Shown in pieces: positions 10,190-19,036 of a stretch of DNA of 64,000 bases (position 1 is the stretch's first letter; every line of letters starts with the position of its first letter). Origin of the DNA: Pacificibacter marinus (lineage in GTDB: Bacteria > Pseudomonadota > Alphaproteobacteria > Rhodobacterales > Rhodobacteraceae); the NCBI RefSeq assembly GCF_900109555.1, contig NZ_FNZV01000007.1:124001-188000 (forward strand), given 5' to 3'. Below the pieces are notes generated by a model. That model searched no databases. It was not told where the DNA came from and worked only from the letters and a program-made list of their open reading frames with translations. The position numbers and the translations under genes are program-made.

Positions 10190-11677
10190 ATGGCATTGTT
10201 CTTCACAGATCACCCTAACCTACTGACCAATAATGACCTTTTGAAAAATAAGGCATATGTGGGCGGTGAATGGATTGCAAATGCCCGCGACGGGAAAACG
10301 TTTGAAGTGACAAACCCTTCCACGGGTCACGTCATTGCCACGTTGCCTGATTTGGGCGTCGAGGACACACGAGCAGCCATCGATTCCGCTTATGTGGCCC
10401 AGATTGCGTGGGCCAAACGCACAGGCAAAGACCGTGCGGACATTTTGCGTAAATGGCATGATTTGATGGTAGAAAACGCCGATGATCTTGCAGCTATTTT
10501 ATGCGCCGAGATGGGTAAACCCCTGTCAGAGGCCAAGGGAGAAATCCTGTATGGCGCCAGCTATATCGAGTGGTTCGCGGAAGAAGCCAAGCGCATTTAC
10601 GGCGACCTTATTCCTGGGCATCAACCCGACAAACGTATCATGGTAATGCGTCAACCTGTGGGTGTTGTGGCGTCGATTACGCCTTGGAATTTTCCAAATG
10701 CGATGATCGCGCGCAAGGTTGCGCCAGCACTTGCTGTCGGCTGTGCTTTTGTCGCAAAACCTGCGGCAGAAACCCCTTTGTCTGCACTTGCAATGGCAGC
10801 GCTGGCAGAGCAGGCTGGCCTTCCCAAGGGGTTGTTCAACGTCATCACATCCAGCGCCAGTGCGGACATCGGTCAAGAGTTCTGTTCCAACAACAAAGTC
10901 CGCAAACTGACATTCACAGGTTCGACCAATGTCGGCCGCATTTTGATGCGTCAAGCTGCAGATCAGGTCATGAAAACATCGATGGAACTGGGGGGCAACG
11001 CGCCCTTTATCGTCTTTGATGATGCCGACATCGATGCGGCCGTCGAAGGTGCGATGATTTCAAAATTCCGCAACAACGGCCAAACCTGTGTCTGCGCCAA
11101 TCGCATTTATGTTCAGGCGGGCGTCTACGATATTTTCGCCGAAAAACTCACCGCTGCCGTGAACGCGATCACGGTCGGCGACGGATTTGGCAAAGCGGTT
11201 ACAGCCGGTCCTTTGATCGACGCAAAGGCAGTCAACAAAGTCCAAGACCACATAGCAGATGCAACTTCCAAAGGCGCGCAAATCAAAACGGGCGGCAAGG
11301 CCCATAGGCTTGGCGGAACATTTTTTGAACCCACCGTTTTAACCGGCGTCACCCGTGAGATGAAAATCGCAACAGATGAAACCTTTGGTCCCGTCGCGCC
11401 CTTGTTCAAATTCGAAACAATCGATGATGTGATCGCACAGGCCAACGATACGATTTTTGGGTTGGCCTCATACTTTTACGCAAACGATTTATCTCGCGTT
11501 TGGAAAGTCGCCGAAGCGTTAGAATACGGAATGGTCGGAGTAAACACCGGCCTCATTTCGACAGAAGTCGCCCCCTTTGGTGGAGTGAAACAATCTGGCC
11601 AAGGGCGTGAAGGATCCAAATATGGGACCGAAGACTATCTTGAGATGAAATATGTTTGCCTAGGCGGCATAGAATAA
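10190..11677 (+). CDS. gabD: NAD(P)-dependent succinate-semialdehyde dehydrogenase
   Basis: A 495-residue aldehyde dehydrogenase of normal family length. It oxidises succinate semialdehyde to succinate at the end of the GABA shunt, in the cytoplasm. Visible signatures are PWNFPNAMIARKVAPAL (cofactor and substrate channel), the FTGSTNVG Rossmann motif, ELGGNAPFIVFDDAD with the catalytic Glu near residue 266, and NNGQTCVCANR with the nucleophilic Cys near residue 300. The substrate call follows overall resemblance to GabD; a related semialdehyde substrate is possible. It appears monocistronic, with a good ribosome site (AAGGAAG) and divergent from the adhesin operon. Confidence 0.88.
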   Translation: MALFFTDHPNLLTNNDLLKNKAYVGGEWIANARDGKTFEVTNPSTGHVIATLPDLGVEDTRAAIDSAYVAQIAWAKRTGKDRADILRKWHDLMVENADDLAAILCAEMGKPLSEAKGEILYGASYIEWFAEEAKRIYGDLIPGHQPDKRIMVMRQPVGVVASITPWNFPNAMIARKVAPALAVGCAFVAKPAAETPLSALAMAALAEQAGLPKGLFNVITSSASADIGQEFCSNNKVRKLTFTGSTNVGRILMRQAADQVMKTSMELGGNAPFIVFDDADIDAAVEGAMISKFRNNGQTCVCANRIYVQAGVYDIFAEKLTAAVNAITVGDGFGKAVTAGPLIDAKAVNKVQDHIADATSKGAQIKTGGKAHRLGGTFFEPTVLTGVTREMKIATDETFGPVAPLFKFETIDDVIAQANDTIFGLASYFYANDLSRVWKVAEALEYGMVGVNTGLISTEVAPFGGVKQSGQGREGSKYGTEDYLEMKYVCLGGIE

Positions 11678-11780
11678 TATCTCAGTTGTCTGGCTTGGCC
11701 CCGTTTTAGTTCCGGTCTCTTTCGAACAATGTTTACGATGAAGGGGATATTTACATAAAACGATTGCCGCTCTTATGGAC

Positions 11781-11812
11781 TCTGGCTGGCTCGTCCCCTT
11801 GAGCCAGCCAGA
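11781..11812. repeat. Perfect 12-bp inverted repeat with 8-base loop
   Basis: TCTGGCTGGCTC (11781-11792) pairs exactly with GAGCCAGCCAGA (11801-11812) around the loop GTCCCCTT. It lies 104 bases after gabD and next to a decayed IS110 transposase. No U-run follows on either strand, so it is not a standard intrinsic terminator; it may be a remnant of the mobile element or a structural stop for gabD transcripts. Confidence 0.6.
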
Positions 11813-11903
11813 GAGATCCGCACTGAAAGCCGCAGATAGGCGCAAAGACGGCACAGGGGCAATCAACGACGCATCGTTTATCGCCGCCACACGGATCAAA
11901 ATC

Positions 11904-12253
11904 TCAGATATAGGCCCGCGTGCGTCGATCGGCATGATATGCTCCACGCCATCCGAACCAATTTGTTGGCGAGCGCGATTGCCAGTTTATTGCGATGCAT
12001 GCGCTTTGATGCACGTGTGAGCCATTCGCCAAAACTGAAGTCGGCCACCTGTGCGGACCCAACAAGATGACCTTCGTGACTTGGACGAACAGCATCCGAG
12101 GTGATATCTCATCTTTGCGTTCCTTAAGGATTGTATCCAACGAATTCTTCAACGCTCGAAGGCCTTTGCGCATCAAAACCAACCAATGTGAAATGTGTCT
12201 TTACCAATATCGATGCCAACAGACATCAGTTCATCAAATTCAATCTTCGCCAT
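11904..12253 (-). pseudogene. Degraded IS110-family transposase
   Basis: The minus strand from ATG at 12253 reads a typical IS110 N-terminus (MAKIEFDELMSVGIDIGKDT), including the first Asp of the DEDD catalytic set, then hits a TGA after 26 codons. A second frame continues with GLRALKNSLDTILKERKDEI and then LFVQVTKVILLGPHRW, which in intact family members are separated by more than 100 residues, so the middle is deleted. A further single-base frameshift carries on as MHRNKLAIALANKLVRMAW. The pattern indicates an old, internally deleted and frameshifted element. Regions 11678-11780 and 11813-11903 show nothing else recognisable. Confidence 0.75.
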
Positions 12254-12625
12254 GCGACTTATCCCATATGCAGGTGAAACCAAGCTCAGTCTAACCTGCT
12301 GGGTAAAGCAGACGGTACATCCCATACTGAATCTTGGAGATAGAAGTCAGCGACGCAGCGCGGCTTCACCGAACCAGCCGTTCGTACATCGCGCAGCATT
12401 CATGGTAAAAGGATTGATTACGTTCGTTTGTCAGGCTTCATATGAGCGGGTTGCTACCTGAGGCGATCCCTCTATGGTGATCCATTCACATCCGATTGCA
12501 GGATGGCAGACATAGGCAGCATCGCGCCTCGTGCAAAAAAAAGGGACACAAATGAAAATTATCAGCAATCCCAACGGTGCGGGCCACCGCATGTCCCGCA
12601 TTTCGGCGAGATGCGAGGTATGAGC
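12254..12625. other. Non-coding stretch upstream of the UspA/BCCT pair
   Basis: This stretch of 372 bases contains no convincing gene. It may include more debris of the neighbouring insertion element. The end provides GAGG at 12615-12618, spaced 7 bases before the UspA-like start at 12626. Confidence 0.3.
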
Positions 12626-13045
12626 ATGTACAAACGTATCATGATCCCTGTCGATCTGGCGCACGTCGACAAGTCCGAGACAGCGCTGGCCGTGGTCGCA
12701 GATCTGGCCAAACATTACGACGCAACGGTCACATACGTAGCCATCACATCGAATGTGCCGAGCGTGATCGCGCACAATCCTGAAGAATTTGCACGCAAGC
12801 TTGCCGATTTCGCCGAAGAGCAGGCCGCGCGCCATGGCCACCGGACGGCGGCGCAAAGCGTTGTCAGCCAAGATCCTGCGGTTGATCTCGACAAGAAACT
12901 GGCACGCACGGTCGACGAGATCGGTGCTGATTTGATCGTCATGGCCACCCATATTCCGAATATGGCCGATATGCTGCTGCCGTCGCACGGCGGTGCGTTG
13001 GCGCGACATACCGATGCATCTGTATTTCTGGTGCGTGCCCGCTGA
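12626..13045 (+). CDS. Universal stress protein, UspA family
   Basis: A 139-residue single-domain protein. The N-terminus YKRIMIPVDLAHVDKSETA is the first beta strand and loop of the UspA fold; the C-terminal strand reads DASVFLVRAR. The usual ATP-binding pattern G-X2-G-X9-G-S/T is not obvious; the loop reads ATHIPNMADMLLPSHGGALA. The start at 12626 is preferred over the ATG at 12620 because GAGG is then correctly spaced. It lies 40 bases ahead of the BCCT transporter gene on the same strand, so it may regulate or protect that transport function, as TeaD does for an ectoine transporter; that role is inferred. Confidence 0.8.
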   Translation: MYKRIMIPVDLAHVDKSETALAVVADLAKHYDATVTYVAITSNVPSVIAHNPEEFARKLADFAEEQAARHGHRTAAQSVVSQDPAVDLDKKLARTVDEIGADLIVMATHIPNMADMLLPSHGGALARHTDASVFLVRAR

Positions 13046-13085
13046 GGCATGGCCTTACTCATTTTAATTTTCGAGGAGGCATTCG

Positions 13086-14729
13086 ATGTCTGATGAAACC
13101 ACCGATCATGGTATCCCCGCGCCGCAAGGCACTGCGGATATAATTGAGACGGAGTATGAGATTGGTCAGGATAACGTCGACGGGTCGCTTGGCCCATTCG
13201 GTTTTGACATCCACAACCCGGTTTTCGCCATTTCGGGTGCTGCGATTGTGGCCTTCGTATTTTTCACACTGGCGCTACCAGAACAGGCCGAAACTATCTT
13301 CAAGGCTATGTTCAACTTTGCCACGAAGAACTTTGACTGGTTCCTGATCGGTGCGGCCGATATCGTGGTGATATTTGCGTTGTTCCTGATCGTCTCACCA
13401 TTTGGTGGAATCCGTCTTGGCGGGTCTACTGCCGTGCCCGATTACACTTACGTTGGATGGTTCTCAATGCTGTTCGCTGCGGGTATGGGCATCGGGCTGA
13501 TGTTCTATGGCGTGTCTGAACCGTTATCTCACTTTTCTTCATCCGTGGGCGGTGCCGTTATGCAAGGCGATCTGCGCTCGGACTGGGCACCGTTGACCGG
13601 CGCGCTTGACGATCAGCAAGGAGCAATACGACTAGGCATGGCCGCGACGATTTTTCACTGGGGTCTGCACCCTTGGGCAATCTATGCAATGGTGGGGCTG
13701 GCGCTGGCGCTGTTTTCCTACAACAAAGGCCTGCCGTTAACGATCCGTTCGGCATTCTATCCAATCTTTGGCGACCGAGTATGGGGTTGGCCGGGTCACC
13801 TCATCGATATTCTGGCGGTTTTCGCCACACTTTTCGGTCTGGCAACCTCATTGGGCTTCGGTGCGACGCAGGCCAGCGCGGGGCTGAACGAATTGTTCGG
13901 CATACCGATGGGCAGCACGACCGAGGTCATCCTGATTTCAGCCATCACCGCAGTCGCGCTGATTTCGGTGCTGCGCGGGCTAGATGGTGGGGTAAAGGTT
14001 CTGTCAGAGATCAACATGGGACTGGCCGGTTTGCTGGCTCTCTTTACTCTGATAGTGGGGCCGACAGCGTTTTTACTTGCCTTTTTCTGGGACAGCCTGA
14101 AAGCCTATGCTGAATACCTTCCAGCGCTTGCCAATCCATTTGGTCGCGACGACGTGAATTTCAGCCAAGGTTGGACCGCGTTCTACTGGGCGTGGTGGAT
14201 CAGTTGGTCACCTTTCGTGGGTATGTTTATCGCCCGCGTCAGCCGGGGCCGGTCGGTGCGTGAATTCATCATCTGCGTTCTACTTATCCCTTCATTGGTT
14301 TGCGTGGCGTGGATGTCGATTTTCGGCGGCACCGCGATCCATCAGGTGATCACCGACAACTTCACGGGCGCGCAGGATGCGGAATTACCCCGCCAGTTGT
14401 TTCAGATGCTAGGTGAATTACCACTCGCGTCGATTACGTCGTTTATCGGCATCGTTCTGGTGATCGTTTTCTTTGTGACGTCGTCGGATTCCGGTTCGCT
14501 GGTGATCGACACGATCACGGCGGGCGGCAAGGTGGACGCACCAGCAACTCAACGCGTGTTCTGGTGCATTTTTGAGGGTGCGGTCGCCATCGCACTGTTG
14601 CTGGGGGGGGGGCTGGCCGCGTTGCAGTCAATGGTGATCTCAACCGGGCTCTTGTTTACGGTGGTCCTGCTGGTGATGTGCTATTGCATCTTCCGTGGTT
14701 TGCAGAGCGAACGGGCCGAAAACAAATAA
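13086..14729 (+). CDS. BCCT-family betaine/carnitine/choline transporter
   Basis: A 547-residue inner-membrane protein with about twelve hydrophobic segments, the usual size for this sodium- or proton-coupled family. The conserved Trp-rich segment is present near residues 362-390 (GWTAFYWAWWISWSPFVG, followed by RVSRGRSVREF). An N-terminal hydrophilic tail of about 45 residues precedes the first membrane segment. A strong ribosome site (GAGGAGG) precedes the ATG. Probably co-transcribed with the UspA gene 40 bases upstream and ended by the terminator just downstream. Uptake of glycine betaine or a related quaternary amine for osmoprotection is likely; the exact substrate cannot be told. Confidence 0.9.
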   Translation: MSDETTDHGIPAPQGTADIIETEYEIGQDNVDGSLGPFGFDIHNPVFAISGAAIVAFVFFTLALPEQAETIFKAMFNFATKNFDWFLIGAADIVVIFALFLIVSPFGGIRLGGSTAVPDYTYVGWFSMLFAAGMGIGLMFYGVSEPLSHFSSSVGGAVMQGDLRSDWAPLTGALDDQQGAIRLGMAATIFHWGLHPWAIYAMVGLALALFSYNKGLPLTIRSAFYPIFGDRVWGWPGHLIDILAVFATLFGLATSLGFGATQASAGLNELFGIPMGSTTEVILISAITAVALISVLRGLDGGVKVLSEINMGLAGLLALFTLIVGPTAFLLAFFWDSLKAYAEYLPALANPFGRDDVNFSQGWTAFYWAWWISWSPFVGMFIARVSRGRSVREFIICVLLIPSLVCVAWMSIFGGTAIHQVITDNFTGAQDAELPRQLFQMLGELPLASITSFIGIVLVIVFFVTSSDSGSLVIDTITAGGKVDAPATQRVFWCIFEGAVAIALLLGGGLAALQSMVISTGLLFTVVLLVMCYCIFRGLQSERAENK

Positions 14730-14753
14730 GCCGAACCCCCCTAAAAGATCATG

Positions 14754-14780
14754 ACGGGCACTTGTTTTTCGGGTGCCCGT
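14754..14780 (+). terminator. Hairpin terminator after the BCCT gene
   Basis: ACGGGCAC pairs with GTGCCCGT around an 11-base T-rich loop, followed by TCTCTTT. It lies 25 bases after the BCCT stop. Confidence 0.6.
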
Positions 14781-15343
14781 TCTCTTTGGAGACACGACAT
14801 ATCCAGACTATAACGTCCTGATAACGAATGACCGGGAGGTCGCACAGCAGAGCTTGGTGGCATCGAATTCCCTAACCAATTTCCGCTCTGAGGAAACTGC
14901 ACCACGCGTCAATGGCTGCAACGGACATCAACTCTGGGACCGATTTGTCAGTGATACTGGTCGCAGGAGCAACTATAGGGCGCAGCATACCTAACTGGGT
15001 GAAAACGCTATTGTGTGCTCTGTCGTTTGACACCCGAGTTTTTGTGCCGGCAGCGAAGGGCCCCTTTCCGCCCTTAACACGCCTCAGCCCACCACCCCCC
15101 TAGCCTCCTTCGATAGTCCGAACATCTGGTGCTGACCTTGATTTTTTCCATATCTATCACTATATCTTAATAGTTGGAGCCAAACGGCCCTCATGAAAGT
15201 AGGGCTTGACGCGCGAGCAGGAACGAGATGCCCACGCCGTCCACATGCCCCAAACCGACCCACCAAAATCGGCGGTCGAAAAAATCAAGCTACTCAACAT
15301 CAACAGCCAGATTGGTATCCAATCATGGCTTATAAGGAGATGT
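14781..15343. other. Non-coding region between transporter and second UspA gene
   Basis: About 560 bases in which no frame gives a protein I would believe. The last bases hold AAGGAGA at 15334-15340, just before the start of the next gene. Confidence 0.4.
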
Positions 15344-16075
15344 ATGACGATTTACTCAAAAGTGAGAATATCGAACCCTTTGCCATATTTCGAAACACCA
15401 ACCCAAGTTCTGGGCGATGACAATCTCAGCCATGATGATAAGGAAAAGGTCCTTAGATCAATGGCACTGGACGCGGATCAATTGGCGGAAGCGACGGTTG
15501 AAGGGATGCAGGGAGGCAGTCGCGCCTCGAACGCCGATGACCTTCAGTCTGCATTAATCCAACTCGAAGACATCAAAGAACATGACGGCGTTGATAAACT
15601 AAATCAATCGAACTCTAGGTTCAAGAAGATCATGGTTGTGACAACTGTGGATCAAGACATGAACCGTACTATCGCGGACATTGCCTGCAATATGGCTGCG
15701 GGTGCCGGTGGTTCAGTGTACTTGCTTAGCGTTGTTCCGTCGGACTTCGAAGTAGCTGGATTAGCAGCTTCAGGACCGATGAGTATCGCCACCCCACTTG
15801 TTCTGACTGATGACACGCAAATGCTTGAAGACCGCACTCAGCAACTTGAAGCATTGAGAGGGGAAATTGAATCGAACATCGAGATCGAGATTGAAGTGCG
15901 CAGCGGCCAAATTGAGCAGGTTATTGTCAACTATGCGGATGACTGCGATGCAGATGTCATGGTAGTTGGTTCCCCGAACCGATCATGGCTCGAAACTTTG
16001 CTGGATACGTCAGTTTCACGCAAGGTCACGAAGTCCGCTCAATGCCCTGTTCTGGTCGTTCCTGCCGCCACATAG
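15344..16075 (+). CDS. UspA-domain protein with an unusual N-terminal region
   Basis: A 243-residue protein in two parts. Residues 1 to about 75 contain NPLPYFETPTQVLGDDNLSH and a helical stretch (DDKEKVLRSMALDADQLAEA) resembling a small stand-alone family found beside stress genes. Residues about 90-243 form a UspA domain (FKKIMVVTTVDQDMNRTIAD to CPVLVVPAAT) with the nucleotide-loop-like run VGSPNRSWLETLLDTSVSRK. The start at 15344 is chosen for the AAGGAGA directly upstream; the frame is open further upstream without a good start. The layout suggests fusion of a regulatory helical region to a stress domain. The function is unknown. Confidence 0.75.
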   Translation: MTIYSKVRISNPLPYFETPTQVLGDDNLSHDDKEKVLRSMALDADQLAEATVEGMQGGSRASNADDLQSALIQLEDIKEHDGVDKLNQSNSRFKKIMVVTTVDQDMNRTIADIACNMAAGAGGSVYLLSVVPSDFEVAGLAASGPMSIATPLVLTDDTQMLEDRTQQLEALRGEIESNIEIEIEVRSGQIEQVIVNYADDCDADVMVVGSPNRSWLETLLDTSVSRKVTKSAQCPVLVVPAAT

Positions 16076-16128
16076 CTCATTTTAAAAGACGTTCAGTTAA
16101 CCAACACGCAATTGCAGGAGATGATTTG

Positions 16129-16308
16129 ATGACCAAATTGACAAAAACGGCTGTGTTTACAGCCACCGGCCCACTTAAAGAAACGCTATTGGACAAGACC
16201 ACTCGCATAGTGCGCAAAATAAACGATGAAGAAGCAGAGGTGAGCCACGCCAAGGTCGCCCGCCTACGCAAAGCCCGTTTTGAGAAAGACCAAGCCGATG
16301 AAACTTAA
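16129..16308 (+). CDS. Small basic protein of unknown function (59 aa)
   Basis: ATG at 16129 has GCAGGAG eight bases upstream. The protein is hydrophilic and helical, rich in Lys, Arg and Glu (e.g. VARLRKARFEKDQADET at the C-terminus). It follows the UspA-like gene by 53 bases and may be co-transcribed with it. I do not recognise a family. Confidence 0.55.
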   Translation: MTKLTKTAVFTATGPLKETLLDKTTRIVRKINDEEAEVSHAKVARLRKARFEKDQADET

Positions 16309-16744
16309 AACAATCGCAGGAGTCTCTAGCTGAGTACGCAACATGAGAGCGCTGCGGCGTTCATAGTCCGTTGTCTTGCGCAGACAGCAGGCCAACCTTG
16401 AGCAAAATTAGCTGCGGTATAGTATTTTGGGGAAAGGTGGACTGAGATCTGCCATTTATCATACTCTCCCGACAACGGACGCTCATGCAACACATGGCAT
16501 CTAGGCCTCTAAACAGCCTCCGTACGGAAGCCGCCGACGTTCCACTGGTATACATCTACCTCTGAAGCGTATGGGCTTTTATGTCCTGAAAATGCTACGT
16601 TTTTTCTATCCCAGTTAAAAGAGTCGGCATCGAATTGCTATTCGATGCGCAATCAAGTAGTCATCCAACTTATAGCCAACATTCCAAAATCATGCGCATC
16701 CTTTGTCGACATCTTTCAATGATGCGCCGAATTTGACCGAACGG

Positions 16745-16760
16745 GTTGTCACATGACAAC
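16745..16760. promoter_or_regulatory. Perfect 16-bp palindrome, operator candidate
   Basis: GTTGTCACATGACAAC is fully self-complementary (7-bp arms GTTGTCA/TGACAAC). It lies 81 bases upstream of the start at 16841, a normal distance for a dimeric regulator site. No regulator gene is adjacent. Confidence 0.45.
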
Positions 16761-16810
16761 TCCCTTTCACCGTTGGCTAAGATCATCGTCGAAAAGCTGC
16801 GATGACTTCA

Positions 16811-16823
16811 GGGGCTAAGCCCC
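16811..16823 (+). promoter_or_regulatory. Short GC hairpin in the 5' leader of the PNT-family gene
   Basis: GGGGC pairs with GCCCC over the loop TAA, ending 17 bases before the ATG at 16841. No strong ribosome site is visible in between, so the hairpin could influence translation start. This is inference from position alone. Confidence 0.35.
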
Positions 16824-16840
16824 CAGACTTGGAATAATAA

Positions 16841-18019
16841 ATGAACGAGCTAACCTTTGGCGTCATTGGGACGTCCAAGAAGGAGGATGAACGGCGCGTG
16901 CCGATCCATCCCGATCACCTGTCTCGATTGACTGAAAGTTGCCGCAAAAAACTGATTTTTGAAGAGGGATATGGCGAACCATTTGGCCTTTCAGATGCTG
17001 AAATTGCCGCACAAACCGGTGGCGTCGCATCTCGTGGATCGCTTCTGTCGGAGCTTGGAAATGTTATTGTCGCCAAACCCACGCTGAGTGATCTACAGGA
17101 CCTGAAAGAGGGTGGTATTCTTTGGGGGTATCCACATTGTGCCCAACAACGCGCAATCACTCAGGTCGCAATCGACCGCAAACTGACCCTTATCGCTTTT
17201 GAGGATATGTTTGTTTGGAGCCCGTCTGGCCAAGTCGGACGGCACACATTCTATAAGAACAACGAAATGGCTGGTTACTGCGCCATTCTACATGCGCTAC
17301 GCCTCAAAGGTATCGATGGTCATTACGGCAATCAGCGCAAGACCATCATTTTCAGCTTCGGCGCGGTCAGTCGGGGCGCGATCTACGCGCTCAAAGCACA
17401 CGGTTTCCGGGATATCACCATATGTATTCAACGCCCTGATCATGAAGTTCGTGAAGAGGTGTTGGACTGTGAATACGTCCGTATCCGTGAAGGCGGCGCA
17501 GATGAAGCGCGTATGTTGGTTGTCGAACACGACGGTCATGAGCGTCCTTTGACAGAACTAATCTCTGAGGCTGATATCATCGTCAATGGAACCTATCAGG
17601 ATACAGATCATCCATTGGATTTCATCACTGAGGATGAAAAATCGTGCCTGAAACCTGGTGGTTTGATCGTGGATGTCAGTTGTGATGAAGGCATGGGGTT
17701 CTATTTCGCCAAGCCAACGACGTTCAAAGAACCTATGTTTAAGGTCGAAAAAACCGATTATTATGCTGTGGATCATACGCCCAATTATCTTTGGGAAAGC
17801 GCGTCACGTTCTATTTCTGCGGCTCTCATTGTGTATTTGCAAACAATGATAGAGGGGCGCGCATCTTGGCAGGAAAATGAAACAATTCGCCGTGCCATGA
17901 ATGTCGATGCAGGTGTTATTGTGAAGCCAAATATCCTTTCCTTCCAAAATCGCCAGCTAGAATACCCACACTTGGTACTTGCCTCAAAAGAGGTGACGCC
18001 GGTTCAACGCGCGCTGTAA
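16841..18019 (+). CDS. Alanine dehydrogenase/PNT-family enzyme, probably N5-(carboxyethyl)ornithine synthase-like
   Basis: A 392-residue protein. The N-terminus FGVIGTSKKEDERRVPIHPD is the AlaDh/PNT N-terminal domain with the conserved Lys/Arg-rich substrate loop. A Rossmann stretch follows (KTIIFSFGAVSRGAIYAL) and the enzyme ends with PNYLWESASRSISAALIVYL. Overall similarity in memory is to the carboxyethylornithine synthase group, which couples pyruvate to an amino acid with NADPH, rather than to classical alanine dehydrogenase. Such enzymes make opine-like compounds; the substrate here is not determinable. The gene stands alone between a long leader and a convergent terminator. Confidence 0.7.
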   Translation: MNELTFGVIGTSKKEDERRVPIHPDHLSRLTESCRKKLIFEEGYGEPFGLSDAEIAAQTGGVASRGSLLSELGNVIVAKPTLSDLQDLKEGGILWGYPHCAQQRAITQVAIDRKLTLIAFEDMFVWSPSGQVGRHTFYKNNEMAGYCAILHALRLKGIDGHYGNQRKTIIFSFGAVSRGAIYALKAHGFRDITICIQRPDHEVREEVLDCEYVRIREGGADEARMLVVEHDGHERPLTELISEADIIVNGTYQDTDHPLDFITEDEKSCLKPGGLIVDVSCDEGMGFYFAKPTTFKEPMFKVEKTDYYAVDHTPNYLWESASRSISAALIVYLQTMIEGRASWQENETIRRAMNVDAGVIVKPNILSFQNRQLEYPHLVLASKEVTPVQRAL

Positions 18020-18137
18020 AGGTTGCTTTGCTTCATCGTAATTAGAGCGACATCGTTGGTTCTTTAGGGCTATATATGGCTCACAAAACAGACCAAAGCA
18101 GCAAAACACCGCCAGTCGCTGCCCTATCAGTTCGTTA

Positions 18138-18254
18138 CGTGAACGCCCTACAGCCTTAAAGGCCATTGCCTTTCTTGTAGACGCAGGCTGCCTTGTCCCG
18201 CTTGAGGCAGGCACAGAAAACCGTAAGGCAGCTTATCGGATCGTGAAAGGCTAA
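18138..18254 (+). pseudogene. Possible C-terminal fragment of a plasmid/phage replication-type protein
   Basis: An open stretch without a start codon reads RERPTALKAIAFLVDAGCLV, then PLEAGTENRKAAYRIVKG and a stop. It resembles the last 35-40 residues of DUF3987/primase-like proteins of mobile elements (winged-helix ending). It lies at the outer edge of the tRNA-Ser accessory segment, fitting a remnant of an integrated element. The identification is weak. Confidence 0.25.
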
Positions 18255-18267
18255 GCCAAACAAACGC

Positions 18268-18291
18268 TAACCGCCCCGCGCTGGGCGGTTA
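18268..18291. terminator. Convergent hairpin between PNT-family gene and HEPN-like gene
   Basis: TAACCGCCC pairs perfectly with GGGCGGTTA around CGCGCT. It sits between two convergent genes and may act in both directions. No long U-run follows. Confidence 0.55.
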
Positions 18292-18328
18292 ACGTAAATA
18301 GCACGATTAGCATGATCTGGGTAAAAAA

Positions 18329-18949
18329 CTACTTCGCCCACAGAGCAAAGTTAGAAGCCCAGAAATCTTCGGCATCAAATTGGGCAAAATCTGGATGCCG
18401 AATGAGCATCGTTTCGTCGCCATCTTTTTTCAGGCCGCTATGCCTTACTAGGCAATCTACAAGCTTTATGACCTCATCAACACCACCGACAATTTGCAAA
18501 GGAGTGTACTGCACCTCATCCCGCAATATCATTGCCATTTCTGAATGCGCGATCAGTTTGTCTCTGGCCTCTTTTAGGCGGTCTACCTTTTGTTTAAACC
18601 CCCTATCAAACAAGCGAAAAACCTTTGTGATTTCTTGTTCGTTGCCGCTGAAACAATCAGAATGAAGAATTTGATTCTTCAACTCAATCACGTTTTCAGA
18701 CCCTTCGTGACTATCCACAGCCCTGCGACAAAAAAGTACTAAACTATCCTCCACAGCCCATAAGCACATCAAGGCCATTCTGGCTTGAGGACAATACCTC
18801 GGGTCTGCAAGGCTTTCTCCATTTGCCTTGCTTTGCACATAACTCAAGCGTTCATGTTCAAAGCCCCGCAAGTAGGCAGCGCCTTGAACAGCGAAACTGG
18901 TCTGTGCGACCCAATATCGCAAAATATCAATTGGCTCCAAATCAGTCAT
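18329..18949 (-). CDS. Unknown protein with a HEPN/AbiU2-like R-X5-H motif
   Basis: A 206-residue, mostly helical, soluble protein. Residues about 120-140 read KVDRLKEARDKLIAHSEMAM, in which Arg and His are separated by five residues, matching the R-X4-6-H active-site pattern of HEPN ribonucleases; AbiU2-type HEPN proteins share the RDK..AH context. No signal peptide or membrane segment is seen. It sits in a small accessory segment beside tRNA-Ser and is divergent from the Cys-rich gene at 19037. A nuclease or defence role is an inference from one motif; it may be a non-enzymatic helical protein. Confidence 0.65.
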   Translation of the reverse strand: MTDLEPIDILRYWVAQTSFAVQGAAYLRGFEHERLSYVQSKANGESLADPRYCPQARMALMCLWAVEDSLVLFCRRAVDSHEGSENVIELKNQILHSDCFSGNEQEITKVFRLFDRGFKQKVDRLKEARDKLIAHSEMAMILRDEVQYTPLQIVGGVDEVIKLVDCLVRHSGLKKDGDETMLIRHPDFAQFDAEDFWASNFALWAK

Positions 18950-19036
18950 AGTCTAACTTTCGATAGTATTTCACCACGCATTGAGAACAGTATATTGCTG
19001 ATACCGTTTCGCCTTTTCAATCTCCTTAGACCAAAA

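Larger units (their letters stand above)
16309..16840. other. Intergenic region with a palindrome and hairpin ahead of the PNT-family gene
   Basis: This stretch of 532 bases has no credible gene. It carries the perfect palindrome at 16745-16760 and the GGGGC-TAA-GCCCC hairpin at 16811-16823, both described separately. The rest shows nothing I can interpret. Confidence 0.4.

Noticed and set aside
14773-14994. 73-codon frame after the BCCT terminator
   Set aside because: It starts within the terminator hairpin and has no ribosome site or family features.
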